This document shows positions 45,606 through 55,346 of a stretch of 64,000 nucleotides of DNA, one piece after another (the first letter of the stretch is position 1; each line of letters opens with the position of its first letter). The DNA is from Treponema parvum (lineage in GTDB: Bacteria; Spirochaetota; Spirochaetia; Treponematales; Treponemataceae), in assembly GCF_017893965.1 (NCBI RefSeq), contig NZ_CP054142.1, forward strand, positions 1,116,001 to 1,180,000, given 5' to 3'. Made by a program: the position numbers and the translations under genes. Below the pieces are notes generated by a model. It searched no databases and was not told the DNA's origin. It saw only the letters and a program-made list of their open reading frames with translations.

Positions 45606-48600
45606 ATGCTGGATTTTCTTTTTTCCAAAAAATACAAAAAATTTACACCTGCGTTTTTTTTTGTTTGCCTTTTCGTGCTTTCATTTTTAAATAAACTTTG
45701 GGGAATAGATTATTATTGGGTGGCAGGCGGGGCGCTCCACGACTGGACTGACGGATCAAACTGGTCTTTAACGTCTGGTGGAACCTCTGCGTCGGCAGTC
45801 CCCGGGCCCGGCGACAAGGCTATTATTGATACGGCAAGTTTGCCTCATTATCCGGAGATTTCTTCGAGCGTTAGTATTGCGGAACTTGAAGTGCAAGCCG
45901 GCGCTTCCGTTACCGTAGCATCCGGCGGTGATTTGACTGTGAACGGTGCTTTGACCGGAGCGGGTGATTTAATTGTAAACGGAGGAAGCGTCAGCTTGAA
46001 TTACGGGACAGGCGGAACCGCTTCGTCTATAGGCGGCATGACGCTGGGAGCGGGTACCGCTGTTGCGATCGGGAACGATGCGGCAGATTCTCTTGTGCTA
46101 GGTTCCGGAACTCTTACTCTTCCGTCAACTTTGGCTTCGCTGTCTTTAGCAGGCAGTATCACAGCTCCCGGCGGAATAAACTTGGCAAAGGACGCGACTC
46201 TCTCTGCAAACACTGTTTTTGAAAATTCCGTTGCTCTAGCCGGAAATTTGATAATTTCCGGCAACGGCACAAACCGCATGCTGACTTTTTCAGATTCTCT
46301 TGGAAGCTCTGTTCCATCCGTCATCCTTACGCTTGAAGATGTAAATCTTACAAACAACGGCTCTGTCACTTCAGTGTCGCTGTTATTTACGGAAACTTCA
46401 TCGTTGACACAGACCTTTGTTCCTCATGCGGGAACTACGTATGGCAGTGTTACTGTCAATAAGACAAGCGGCGGCGATTTTAAAGTCATAGGTAGAGTAT
46501 TAAAAGCTTCGGATATAACCGTAACAAATGCCGGAGCCGTTTCTTTTGATAAGGATTTGACCGTTACAAACGCCCTTACGCTAACTGCAAGCGGCGGAAT
46601 AACTTTTAATGAAAAGGTTACGGCAAATACGATAACGGACTTTTCGTCCGCAGGAAATATAACCTTTAAGGGCGGCGCCGAAGTTACGAACGCCGTAACT
46701 TTTTCGACTACGGGAAACCTTGTTTTGGGCGACGGTGCGGCCGACAATTTTGTTTTCGGCGCCGGTATGACAGCTGTGTCTCCCGCTCTAAAAAAACTTG
46801 CGGGAACGATCACCGCTTCGTCCGGAAATATCGATCTCGGAAATTCGCAAACGACTGCCGCTTCCGACGTAACTTTAAAAGCCGTATCAGGAAGCGTAAC
46901 GCTTGCTTCTTTTAATTCGACCGCCGGATTTTTTAAGGTTGATGCCGGTACTTCCGCCTCGTTTAACGGGAACGTTTCGGCAGGAGGCGACATATCGGTG
47001 TCTTCGGGAAGCGCGGACATAACAATTTCTCATTCCGTTTCATCGGCGGGAGGAAACATTTCTTTTAATTCAACGAGCGGGGATATAGTTTTAAATTCTT
47101 CTTCTTCCGTTTCGTCGTCGGGCGGCAACATTTCTTTTAACTCTACTACATCAAGCGGAAAGATAATTTTAAATTCCTCTGCGACCGATGTCGTATCAAA
47201 TACGGCTTCAGGAAAAACCGTAAAATTCAATTCTCCCGTTGTTTTGGAACAAAACGCTTCCGTTTCTTCAAAAGGAGATATAACCTTTGAAAAAACCGTA
47301 AATTCCGGTACAAACGAAAAATCGCTTACGATTAACGCGCCCGGCAAACATGTGGAATTCAAAAAAGCGGTGGGAGGAACGAAACCTCTTGCTTCATTTA
47401 CTGTTGTAAATTCCGGAAGCCTTACTTTTAATGACGCCCTTAAGGTTACAGGAATTTTTAAGCAGACTAATGTCGCGACAGGCGCGACGATTTTCGGCGG
47501 AGAAACGGCAAAGGCTTCAACTTCCGTCGGATCTGCGGATCTTAAGGGAACTTCATATACATTTTACGGTAAGTTTAATGCGACATTTGGGCCGATTACC
47601 GTCACGAACAGCGGACTTTTTCTTACTGAGGAAGACGCCGACATAACGCTTTTGTCGGGTAACTTTACTCAAAACGGTACGGGACTCAATCAGCTTGCGG
47701 GAGGAATAATTACAAGCGGATCAAGTACTGTTTCGTTTGCGACTGACGTTTATCTGTACGGTTCGGGAGGAATCGACGGTGAAATGAAGCTGGGCGGTTC
47801 AAGCGGAGCTTTTACGATCGGCGTTTCAGGCGCTAAAAACTTGCATATCGCCGCAAGCTCGGCTAAAAAAATCAATATAAATTCTCCTCTTGTTGCAAAT
47901 AATATTGTTTTATACGGCGGAAGATTTTTTTTAGGCGGAACGAACGGAGCTGTTACGACAAAAGGGGATCTTATCCTCTTGGGGTCGGCGTATAATATTG
48001 ACGACACTGCGTCCTCTGAATCTTCGGGCGTTACAGGGCTTTTTGCTTATAATCATGTTTCGCGGTATTTGTTCGGAAAAGCTGCGTCTTACACTGAAGG
48101 ATTTAAAACACTTTGTCCCGACGGTACAACGCCGATACCGACGTCTTATGTTGGCTCCGTGGAAGTCTCGGCGAACAAGAAAATAACTGTAGAAAAAAAC
48201 TTTTATGCCAACGGCGTGACTATCAACGGCCCCGTAAGCGGCGCATGGACTTTGGAACTCCCCGACAATGATAACGCGGCAAACGCATTTGCCGAAGCAT
48301 ACAACACAACAGTGTCAAAATGTAATGTGTATAAGACGGGAACTTTGTCTCCTATGTATGTCGCCGCCGCAGAAAATTGCACGGTACCAGCTTGCACCGG
48401 ATGGGCTGTTTCCCGTCCTTTAATTCTTGCAAACGATGTTTTAAAAAGTCGCGATATGGGCAACGTTACCGATCCGTCTTGGACGCCGAATCGTTCAGGA
48501 ACTTATACCGTTTACGACGATGTGATCCGCATTGAATTTGTAGATTCGTCTACTGGAAACCCGCGCAGTTTTATTGAAAATACCAATAACGAAATAAGCG

Positions 48601-51600
48601 CTGCGGTTTCCAAGATAGAATATTACTCCGGTTCCGGCTCTACAATGTACCGTTTTGCAGGTTCTTTTGTCGACGCCGATTGTACGATATCGACGGACGG
48701 AAAGGGTGATCTTTCTGTTTTTTATCTAAAGACGGATCCTTTGAATGCCGCTCACAGATGGAATACTGACGCTACGGGAATAAGCGCAGGGAACTCCGAC
48801 AGCACCGACCGCGGCAGGAAAGGGGGTACTCCCGACGGAAGTTCTGCCGCGCTTCCCGCACACAGAACTTGTATTCCCTATATAAATCTACCTAAGGCGC
48901 TTTCAGGCGTTTATCAGACTTTGCGCGACAGCCGTAAAAACCGTATCGCGCACTATGTAGGTAATTCCAATCCTCTTGATTACGATATTGACGGGGACGG
49001 AATTAATGATTCAAATTCGCGTCCGGGCGCGCGTTTTACCGCCGTAGCGGATCGCGCCGATCCCGTCTTAGCCGCAGTCTATACCGGACAGGAACTGCAT
49101 ATTCCGTATTCTGCGACATATGACAGTCAGCCGCCCTATGACGCTCATAATTTTATTGAACTTAAGTATTCGGAAGAAGTTAAAATAAGCCACGGCGGTA
49201 CTGAAGTAGTGCCTAAAAACGCCGTTAACATACCTGCAAGCGCAGTTTACGGCAATGTTGCAAATTTGACGGGCGACGGACTTGAACTTAGCGGATTTGT
49301 CAAGATTGAGAAAGGCAGGGTAAGCTGCGGAAATTCCGACGGATCCGGCGATCCTGTTTACAGTATGTATAGAAATTTTGCTCTAACGGCCTTAGATGCC
49401 CGAAGTTATACGTCGTCTTATTCTAATGAACAGCCTACGAGGGTGAGAATTTCTGTTGCAGGGTATTCAAACGGGCAAATATCACAGGGGGGCTATACTT
49501 ACCGAAATTGGAAAGGATATATAAATTCGGATCAGACCACGCCGCCCTCAGGAGAAATAACCAGAACCATTAACGCCGGAATAACGGACATTTCAGCCGC
49601 ATATAAGCCTGCCTCCGTAATAATTCCCAACGCGCTTGATTCGAGTACTTCGACGGGAAATCACGCCTTGTCCGTCTTAACCGTAAACGGCGCAAGCGAT
49701 GCGAACAGTGAACTTTACGGATCTTGGGATGTTTCTCCTCCCTGTTTTGCACCTTCACGCTTTGCGTCGCCTTGGAGCAGTGCGGGCAGTATTGACGAGT
49801 ATGAAGCGCTCGGTACCGGAAATTCAGGCACGTCCGTGCTGAACCGCGTAGAAATTCATCTGTTCGACAATACTCCTTCATACGATGCCGATCCGCTAAA
49901 TCTCGATCCTGCCGCATGGCGTTCCAAGGCGGGGTGGTGCCTGGGACACGGCGCAGATGATACTGCTCTTAAAGACACATATACATATGCGGCGGATATT
50001 TTCGGGGGAGCAAAGCCTTTTGCCTTTGCATCCGATCCTTCCTTGCGGAATTTCGCTACGGGCGGCATCCGTTATTGCTCGTTATACAATCAGACTGATA
50101 AATTTAAATATACTACCGACCTAAGCCAAGTTCCGTCCCAATCCTTTGACGTCTCAAACGCTATAATTTGCGCGGTCAAAAGCCCGTTTTTTAACGCCTC
50201 CGGAGCACAATCCAGAAGCGTAACTTCGATGGGCGTGGACAGCCTTTATTTTTCAATTCCCTTGGCGGATCTTACCTTGCCCTTGAGCCAGATATTTAAA
50301 ATCGCTTATGATAATTCCGGAAGTTATATAACCGACCTAGCCGGCAACAGAATGAGAAGTGCCGTAATAAGGACCATAGACCGCACTCCGCCCGAATTCA
50401 GCATAACGCTTGCTCCGCTCGGCGGAAACAAATTATACATACTTTTTAATAAAAAGCTGAATACGTCGTCACTCAACTGGATAGATAATTCCGGGAATCC
50501 GTTAATACCAATGCCGAATGCCCTTGCAGAAATTCCTAAGAGCCTTGAACTTGTTAAAGCGGGAGCGATCACCGGCTCTACTGAGCTTCGGATAGACGCG
50601 ACTGCCCCCGCAAAACTTTATTCGGTAAACGAGCGCTCTACGGGTTTGATTTTAACTTTGACAAAAAATGTTACTCTTGACGATGTTAAAGATCTTCATG
50701 TGTGCGTCAAAAATACGGGATTTGCAACCGATCCTGTTACGCGTGTTAATAATTCCTACGTTTCATACATTCAAGATGTTGTCGGAAATTATGCGTCGGT
50801 TCATACGGCTCACGCTTTGAGCGATTTTGCCGTAGGCGCCGTTCAAGTTCAGTATGCGTACGACAATCGTAATACCGCCTCCGGCGTTAACGTCGGTTCC
50901 GGTCTTTATGAAAACTCAAGTTGGGCTGTCCGCAGTTGGGATGCGGAGCAGGGGAACTACGGAACTCTTTTGGCCGGACACGACATCTTTATAAACGCGG
51001 TTTTGTATGACGGAACGGCGGATAATTCTGGCGGCCTGTCTACGAGTCTTTCTCATACGAAAACGCCCGTCTTATTTGCCGATAAGGATCCTGACGCCGC
51101 TTCCGTTTCGGTTCAATACAATTATAATACCGGAAGCGATTTGCGCGTGTGGCTTCCTTCTACGTCTCCTTCAGATGTGTTCCCAAGTCTTTCATCTGCA
51201 AATAATTCCGGATTTATAAAGTTTGAGGACGGATATTTTATAAATCCGCCTTTGTCTACGGCGGCGGGATTTTTACTTCCGGTAACTACGGACAGCCATT
51301 ATAGCGATTGGAAAGCCGGCGATCAGATTACATTTATGTTCGGCCTTGTAGATAGTTCGAATAGCGAAATAAAGATTTGCCATACTCCCGTATATCCGAA
51401 TATATTGAACTATTCAGGCGTAAATGACACTGCAAAAGCTCCGTTATACGCACTTCGGCTAAAAGATCCTAACGACATAGCGTCTATAGACCTGTGGTCG
51501 TTTAAGCTCAAAGACTTGTCGCTGCAGCGCGGCGGCGTAAGCATATTTAATAACGTCATAAATGTGAATGCAGGTGAAAAAGTCGTAATTCAAGTCGATA

Positions 51601-51815
51601 TGCCCCAAAACGGCGAATTGAATGTTGCCGTTATGACGTTAGACGGCAATATCGTAACTTATTTACAGCACGGAAGAGCATCTCAGGGCGTTCACAATTA
51701 CAGGTGGGACGGAAAAAACAATGCGGGAACTAAGGTTGCGCGCGGCATGTATTTTATACGCGTTTCAGGCTCGGGCTTTGACGAGACCAGAAAGGTAATG
51801 GTAGTAAAAGAGTGA
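45606..51815 (+). CDS. Giant repetitive surface protein with C-terminal FlgD-Ig domain
   Basis: A 2069-aa exported protein. The hydrophobic start (FTPAFFFVCLFVLSFLNKLWG) is a signal sequence. Residues about 40-800 are a long run of short beta repeats rich in Ser, Gly, Thr, Asn and Ala (GGDLTVNGALTGAGDLIVNGG, SAGGNISFNSTSGDI), the pattern of haemagglutinin-type beta-helices. The middle is mixed and includes a calcium-loop-like DIDGDGINDSNS near 1125. Ig-like segments (PPEFSITLAPLGGNKLYILFNKKL) follow, then a C-terminal FlgD-Ig domain (about 1985-2069: LNVAVMTLDG, YRWDGKNNAGTKVARGMYFIRV) ending RKVMVVKE. It is probably an adhesin or surface-layer protein. The end resembles sorting domains of type 9 secretion. 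Confidence 0.87.
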   Translation: MLDFLFSKKYKKFTPAFFFVCLFVLSFLNKLWGIDYYWVAGGALHDWTDGSNWSLTSGGTSASAVPGPGDKAIIDTASLPHYPEISSSVSIAELEVQAGASVTVASGGDLTVNGALTGAGDLIVNGGSVSLNYGTGGTASSIGGMTLGAGTAVAIGNDAADSLVLGSGTLTLPSTLASLSLAGSITAPGGINLAKDATLSANTVFENSVALAGNLIISGNGTNRMLTFSDSLGSSVPSVILTLEDVNLTNNGSVTSVSLLFTETSSLTQTFVPHAGTTYGSVTVNKTSGGDFKVIGRVLKASDITVTNAGAVSFDKDLTVTNALTLTASGGITFNEKVTANTITDFSSAGNITFKGGAEVTNAVTFSTTGNLVLGDGAADNFVFGAGMTAVSPALKKLAGTITASSGNIDLGNSQTTAASDVTLKAVSGSVTLASFNSTAGFFKVDAGTSASFNGNVSAGGDISVSSGSADITISHSVSSAGGNISFNSTSGDIVLNSSSSVSSSGGNISFNSTTSSGKIILNSSATDVVSNTASGKTVKFNSPVVLEQNASVSSKGDITFEKTVNSGTNEKSLTINAPGKHVEFKKAVGGTKPLASFTVVNSGSLTFNDALKVTGIFKQTNVATGATIFGGETAKASTSVGSADLKGTSYTFYGKFNATFGPITVTNSGLFLTEEDADITLLSGNFTQNGTGLNQLAGGIITSGSSTVSFATDVYLYGSGGIDGEMKLGGSSGAFTIGVSGAKNLHIAASSAKKININSPLVANNIVLYGGRFFLGGTNGAVTTKGDLILLGSAYNIDDTASSESSGVTGLFAYNHVSRYLFGKAASYTEGFKTLCPDGTTPIPTSYVGSVEVSANKKITVEKNFYANGVTINGPVSGAWTLELPDNDNAANAFAEAYNTTVSKCNVYKTGTLSPMYVAAAENCTVPACTGWAVSRPLILANDVLKSRDMGNVTDPSWTPNRSGTYTVYDDVIRIEFVDSSTGNPRSFIENTNNEISAAVSKIEYYSGSGSTMYRFAGSFVDADCTISTDGKGDLSVFYLKTDPLNAAHRWNTDATGISAGNSDSTDRGRKGGTPDGSSAALPAHRTCIPYINLPKALSGVYQTLRDSRKNRIAHYVGNSNPLDYDIDGDGINDSNSRPGARFTAVADRADPVLAAVYTGQELHIPYSATYDSQPPYDAHNFIELKYSEEVKISHGGTEVVPKNAVNIPASAVYGNVANLTGDGLELSGFVKIEKGRVSCGNSDGSGDPVYSMYRNFALTALDARSYTSSYSNEQPTRVRISVAGYSNGQISQGGYTYRNWKGYINSDQTTPPSGEITRTINAGITDISAAYKPASVIIPNALDSSTSTGNHALSVLTVNGASDANSELYGSWDVSPPCFAPSRFASPWSSAGSIDEYEALGTGNSGTSVLNRVEIHLFDNTPSYDADPLNLDPAAWRSKAGWCLGHGADDTALKDTYTYAADIFGGAKPFAFASDPSLRNFATGGIRYCSLYNQTDKFKYTTDLSQVPSQSFDVSNAIICAVKSPFFNASGAQSRSVTSMGVDSLYFSIPLADLTLPLSQIFKIAYDNSGSYITDLAGNRMRSAVIRTIDRTPPEFSITLAPLGGNKLYILFNKKLNTSSLNWIDNSGNPLIPMPNALAEIPKSLELVKAGAITGSTELRIDATAPAKLYSVNERSTGLILTLTKNVTLDDVKDLHVCVKNTGFATDPVTRVNNSYVSYIQDVVGNYASVHTAHALSDFAVGAVQVQYAYDNRNTASGVNVGSGLYENSSWAVRSWDAEQGNYGTLLAGHDIFINAVLYDGTADNSGGLSTSLSHTKTPVLFADKDPDAASVSVQYNYNTGSDLRVWLPSTSPSDVFPSLSSANNSGFIKFEDGYFINPPLSTAAGFLLPVTTDSHYSDWKAGDQITFMFGLVDSSNSEIKICHTPVYPNILNYSGVNDTAKAPLYALRLKDPNDIASIDLWSFKLKDLSLQRGGVSIFNNVINVNAGEKVVIQVDMPQNGELNVAVMTLDGNIVTYLQHGRASQGVHNYRWDGKNNAGTKVARGMYFIRVSGSGFDETRKVMVVKE
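47037..47186 (+). repeat. Tandem in-gene repeat of about 72-78 bp
   Basis: Two adjacent copies, 47037-47108 and 47109-47186, each with GGNISFNST...ILNSS at the protein level and long identical DNA runs such as AACATTTCTTTTAA. It lies in the beta-helical part of the surface protein and is a likely length-variable site. Confidence 0.55.
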
Positions 51816-51946
51816 CGTTCGGGGCTTTATACACCGGATTTTCGGCTGATTCGCAGCAGCACGGATGGCCGGCGGCCGACGCTGCCGGGATTTACGGTGC
51901 ATAGCGGATTTTCGGCATCGCGGAATTTTTACGGCGAATTCACTTA

Positions 51947-51975
51947 TTGACAATTTTTTTTTTTGCCTATATATT
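51947..51975 (+). promoter_or_regulatory. tRNA-Phe promoter
   Basis: TTGACA (51947-51952), 17 nt, TATATT (51970-51975), 12 nt before the mature tRNA. It is nearly consensus. Confidence 0.75.
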
Positions 51976-51987
51976 CTTATCTGTTAC

Positions 51988-52060
51988 GCCGCTGTAGCTC
52001 AGTTGGTAGAGCAAAGGACTGAAAATCCTTGTGTCGTCAGTTCGATTCTGACCGGTGGCA
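51988..52060 (+). tRNA. tRNA-Phe (anticodon GAA)
   Basis: A 73-nt cloverleaf: acceptor GCCGCTG/CGGTGGC with two G-T pairs, D-arm GCTC/GAGC, anticodon stem AGGA/TCCT with loop CTGAAAA (GAA at 52021-52023), T-arm with AGTTCGATTCT, discriminator A. CCA is not encoded. It stands alone, with its own promoter. Confidence 0.96.
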
Positions 52061-52110
52061 TTCTTTTCTATTACCCGTAATAAGGCTCCCGCAACAGCCG
52101 TGTCGGAATT

Positions 52111-52893
52111 ATGGAAGTTGTTATAATCGCAGTCACTCTTATCGCTACTCTGGTCGGTTCAATCAGCGGAATAGGCGGGGGAGTGATCATAAAACCGGTT
52201 ATGGACGCCGTCCTTGACATTCCCGTCTCATCGATCAGTTTTCTTTCAGGTACAACCGTTTTGGCAATGACCGTCGTCAGTATTTTTTTTAAAAATAAAA
52301 ACGTCCGCTTGGATCGTCCCAGAGGAACCTTTCTTGCCTTGGGCGGAGGTATCGGAGGCATTTTCGGCAAAATGCTTTTTTCAGCGGTAAAACTCCGCGC
52401 CGGCAATGATTCTGCCGTAGGCATAACGCAAAACATCTTAATGATAATTCTTACCGGCTCCGTGTTTTTTTATGTGTTATACAAGGACAAAATCAAAACC
52501 TACGACATAAAAAATGCTTTTTTTTGCGTGTCGGCGGGACTGTTTTTGGGAATCTTAAGTTCGTTTTTAGGAATCGGCGGCGGCCCGATTAATATTATGG
52601 CTCTTTCTCTATTTTTTTCTTTGGACAGCAGGAACGCCGCGCTTAATTCACTCTATATCATATTTTTTTCACAGATAATGAATCTCATTTTCAGCGTTAT
52701 CACCGGCAGCGTTCCCGATTTTTCATGGCCGCTATTGATTTGCATGATTGTCTGCGGCGTTGCGGGCGCTTCCGCAGGACGGCAGGTGTCCAAAAAAATG
52801 GACAACCGAGCCGTCGACCGGCTGTTTATGGGTATCATGCTTGTTATCATATTCATATCGGTCTATAATGTATTCCGTTTCTTAAAATATTGA
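52111..52893 (+). CDS. TauE/SafE family sulfite exporter-like permease
   Basis: A 260-aa membrane protein with eight or so hydrophobic helices in two related halves. Each half begins with the family's glycine motif: GSISGIGGGVIIKP (about 17-30) and SSFLGIGGGPINI (about 151-163). These DUF81 proteins export or import sulfonates, sulfite or other small organic anions, and the substrate is unknown here. No strong ribosome site precedes the ATG, but the N-terminus is the usual one for the family. It stands alone between tRNA-Phe and the flavoprotein gene. Confidence 0.9.
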   Translation: MEVVIIAVTLIATLVGSISGIGGGVIIKPVMDAVLDIPVSSISFLSGTTVLAMTVVSIFFKNKNVRLDRPRGTFLALGGGIGGIFGKMLFSAVKLRAGNDSAVGITQNILMIILTGSVFFYVLYKDKIKTYDIKNAFFCVSAGLFLGILSSFLGIGGGPINIMALSLFFSLDSRNAALNSLYIIFFSQIMNLIFSVITGSVPDFSWPLLICMIVCGVAGASAGRQVSKKMDNRAVDRLFMGIMLVIIFISVYNVFRFLKY

Positions 52894-52985
52894 ATGAAAC
52901 GTCGCTGTGAATGCGATAAATTACATAACTTAGACGCAGAAGGTCGCCGATTTTTAGAGGCTGTTGACGGCAAGAGGCACAGATG

Positions 52986-53014
52986 TTCACATTTATGAGG
53001 CGATGTGATATTAT
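52986..53014 (+). promoter_or_regulatory. Promoter of the flavoprotein gene
   Basis: TTCACA (52986-52991), 17 nt, TATTAT (53009-53014), 34 nt before the ATG. TCACAT and ATGTGA flank the spacer as a hyphenated inverted repeat. Confidence 0.5.
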
Positions 53015-53048
53015 AACAGCGCACGTACATCATTTATGGGAGGAAAAT

Positions 53049-54968
53049 ATGAAAAAAATCGCTTTTTTAAAGCGTGCGACAGCGATGATGCTTGCATCTT
53101 CGCTGTTTTTTGTTTCTTGCGGAGGCAAATTCAAAGCGGGAACCTATACCGGCGAAGGCACCGGAATGGGAGGCAAACTTGCCGTCTCAGTGACGCTTTC
53201 AGATAAAGCGATCGAGTCCGTTGAAATCACTTCGCATAATGAAACGCCCGGATTGAGCGATGCGGCCAGAACGGCTATTCCGTCGGCGATCGTTGCCGAA
53301 CAACGCACGAATGTAGACGTCGTAAGCGGAAGTTCGATCACGAGCCGCGCGATTATGCAGGCGACGGACGCCGCTTTGAAAAGCGCGGGTGTTAACGTAG
53401 AAAAGCTTAACGCAAAGAATACGCCGAGAAATGTTGCAAAGGCCGAAGACGTTGATATGACGGCGGATGTCATTATCGTAGGAGGCGGAGGCGCGGGGCT
53501 TGCCGCTGCGATTGCGGCGACGGATGAAGGCGCCAACGTCATCGTTGTAGAAAAGACGGGGATTTTCGGCGGCAACTCGATCGTTTCAGGCGGTATTTAT
53601 AACTGCCCGGATCCCGCTCTTCAAGATCACGCCGATATTAAAAGCAGCCTTAACCCGCTCGTCGAAGCCGCTCTTGCTGAAAAACCGGTAAGTCCACTTC
53701 ACGCACAGGTACAGGCAACCGTTAGAAAGCAATTCGACGCATTTAAGAAAACCGATAAAAAAGTTTTTGACAGCCCGGAATGGTTCGCTCTTCAAACGTG
53801 GAACGGCGGCGACAAAGTCGGCGACTTGGATCACTTGCTTGTGTTCGCATCACAAGCTTATCCCGCGCTCGAATGGCTTAAATCCATGGGCATGGAATTT
53901 GCAAATAAAATCAATTCCGCAAGCGGTTCTCTCTACATGCGTACGCATACGTCGGTCATGCCGAACGGTACCGGTTATTTCAAAGCGTTTGAAGACACGC
54001 TTGCAAAACGGAGCGACAAATTTACCGCACTCATGGACACCGAAGCGAAAAGTTTGATAATGGACGGCAACGACGTTGTAGGCGTAAATGCGGTAGGCAA
54101 AGCGGGGAATAAAGTGACGCTGCACGCAAAAAAAGGCGTTATCCTTGCGACCGGCGGTTTTGCAGGAAACGTTCAGATGCGGCAAAAGTATTGTCAAACC
54201 GGTAAGTGGCCCGATTTAAGCGAAAAAGTCATTACGACGAATGTGGCAAGCGTTACCGGCGATGGCATTTTTATGGCACAGAACGCGGGCGCCGAACTCA
54301 TCAACATGGAACAGATACAGCTGCTCCCGTATGCAAATCCATGGACGGGCGCGACAAGCGATATTACGCTCACGTACAGCGCAAGCATGTATATAAATAA
54401 AGAAGGAAAGCGCTTTGTCCGTGAAGACGGCCGCCGCGACGAAATGTCTCTTGCAATTATTGCGCAGCCCGACGGTCTTATGTATCAACTGTTCAGCGCG
54501 GACACCGTACCCGATCCTGCGAAAGGCAAGACGCTCGGCGGCAAAAGCGTAGCGTACTTTCTCGACAATCATCTGGCAGGATACGTATCGGGCGCGACGC
54601 TTGCGGATCTGGCAAAAACGCTCAATATGGATGCCGCCGTTTTGCAAAAAACGGTCGATGATTTTAATACCTATGTTGACGGTTCGGCAAAAGATCCGCT
54701 CGGACGCATTACGTGGACGAAAAAATTGCTAACCGGTCCGTGGTATGCATATCCGAGAAAGCCTGCGACGCATCACACTATGGGCGGCGTAAACGTCGAT
54801 AACGATGCTCATGCGCTTCGTTCCGACGGTACGATTATAAAAGGTCTTTATTGCGCTGGAGAAATTACCGGAAATTATCACGGTGCGAACCGGCTCGGCG
54901 GCAACGCTATCGTAGACTTTTGCGTGAACGGCCGTAAAGCGGGCGCTAACGCAGCCAAAGGATTGTAA
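53049..54968 (+). CDS. FMN- and FAD-binding reductase, flavocytochrome c/urocanate reductase type, lipoprotein
   Basis: A 639-aa exported protein. The signal ends in a lipobox-like FFVSCGG (Cys24). Residues about 30-110 form an FMN-binding domain whose DVVSGSSITSRA (near 92-103) is the ApbE-type site for covalent FMN on Ser/Thr. From 136 an FAD_binding_2 domain follows (DVIIVGGGGAGLAAA, EKTGIFGGNS, then AGEITGNYHGANRLGGNAIVD at the end). Relatives reduce fumarate, urocanate or cinnamates as anaerobic electron acceptors with periplasmic electron supply. No haem motif is present. The ATG at 53049 has GGGAGG 6 nt upstream; 22 upstream codons are excluded. Substrate not decidable by eye. Confidence 0.9.
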   Translation: MKKIAFLKRATAMMLASSLFFVSCGGKFKAGTYTGEGTGMGGKLAVSVTLSDKAIESVEITSHNETPGLSDAARTAIPSAIVAEQRTNVDVVSGSSITSRAIMQATDAALKSAGVNVEKLNAKNTPRNVAKAEDVDMTADVIIVGGGGAGLAAAIAATDEGANVIVVEKTGIFGGNSIVSGGIYNCPDPALQDHADIKSSLNPLVEAALAEKPVSPLHAQVQATVRKQFDAFKKTDKKVFDSPEWFALQTWNGGDKVGDLDHLLVFASQAYPALEWLKSMGMEFANKINSASGSLYMRTHTSVMPNGTGYFKAFEDTLAKRSDKFTALMDTEAKSLIMDGNDVVGVNAVGKAGNKVTLHAKKGVILATGGFAGNVQMRQKYCQTGKWPDLSEKVITTNVASVTGDGIFMAQNAGAELINMEQIQLLPYANPWTGATSDITLTYSASMYINKEGKRFVREDGRRDEMSLAIIAQPDGLMYQLFSADTVPDPAKGKTLGGKSVAYFLDNHLAGYVSGATLADLAKTLNMDAAVLQKTVDDFNTYVDGSAKDPLGRITWTKKLLTGPWYAYPRKPATHHTMGGVNVDNDAHALRSDGTIIKGLYCAGEITGNYHGANRLGGNAIVDFCVNGRKAGANAAKGL

Positions 54969-54983
54969 TAAAAAGCATAGAGG

Positions 54984-55015
54984 ACGGCATCCTGTTTTTA
55001 AGGGTGCCGTTTTTT
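54984..55015 (+). terminator. Terminator of the flavoprotein gene
   Basis: ACGGCATCC (54984-54992) with GGGTGCCGT (55002-55010), one G-T pair, followed by six T. Confidence 0.85.
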
Positions 55016-55041
55016 ATCATGAAATCGGCTTGTAAAACCTG

Positions 55042-55158
55042 CTACATTACAACGTGCAATTTTTTGCAAAGAGCCTCTTGCAGCGTCTGGCTGTCGCCTT
55101 GTGTCGTACAGCCGGGCAAGTCGGGAAACTCAACCCAAAAACCGCCGTCTTCTCCGTG
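55042..55158 (-). pseudogene. HicB antitoxin fragment joined to the PIN gene
   Basis: In the frame shifted from the PIN reading, the minus strand encodes HGEDGGFWVEFPDLPGCTT then QGDSQTLQEALCKK and a stop at 55042. GGFWVEFPDLPGC.TQGD is the HicB core motif. The N-terminal start strand and the rest of the domain are missing, and the fragment has no start of its own. It is a recombination scar. Confidence 0.65.
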
Positions 55159-55346
55159 AAGAAGAGCGGGATATATTGCTTTAATTTATCGACTTCAGAA
55201 GTCGTTATTCCGGGAAAGGAAAGCAATTCCATTTCAGATATAACGGAAAGGCCAATGCGTTTTAATAAATAGGGCTTCATACAAGGATCTCCGGAAAGAA
55301 GATAAATAAGCGCATTTGTATCGGCTATACAGTCAATTCCATTCAT
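55047..55346 (-). pseudogene. PIN-domain (VapC-like) toxin, C-terminally truncated
   Basis: A 99-aa reading frame from the ATG at 55346, which overlaps the antitoxin gene by 14 nt and has AAGGA upstream. The first 60 or so residues are a good PIN domain: IADTNALIYLL with the first acidic Asp9, then SEMELLSFPG with a second acidic residue. The expected third block (KYKLKLPDAIIAATA) and the final Asp are absent. The frame runs into out-of-frame HicB sequence instead (SFPTCPAVRHK...). The junction is near 55160. The nuclease should be dead because part of its metal site is lost. Confidence 0.7.

Noticed and set aside
46001-47362. Three antisense reading frames of 110-198 codons under the surface-protein gene
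   Set aside because: They are shadows of the Ser/Gly/Thr-rich repeats; no ribosome sites, no family resemblance, and the plus-strand frame is clearly the real gene.
51865-52217. Short frames running across tRNA-Phe
   Set aside because: They overlap the tRNA and its promoter and have no start signals.
52986-53014. CRP/FNR-type operator in the flavoprotein promoter
   Set aside because: The arms TCACAT and ATGTGA are in the reverse order from the TGTGA-N6-TCACA site and 10 nt apart.
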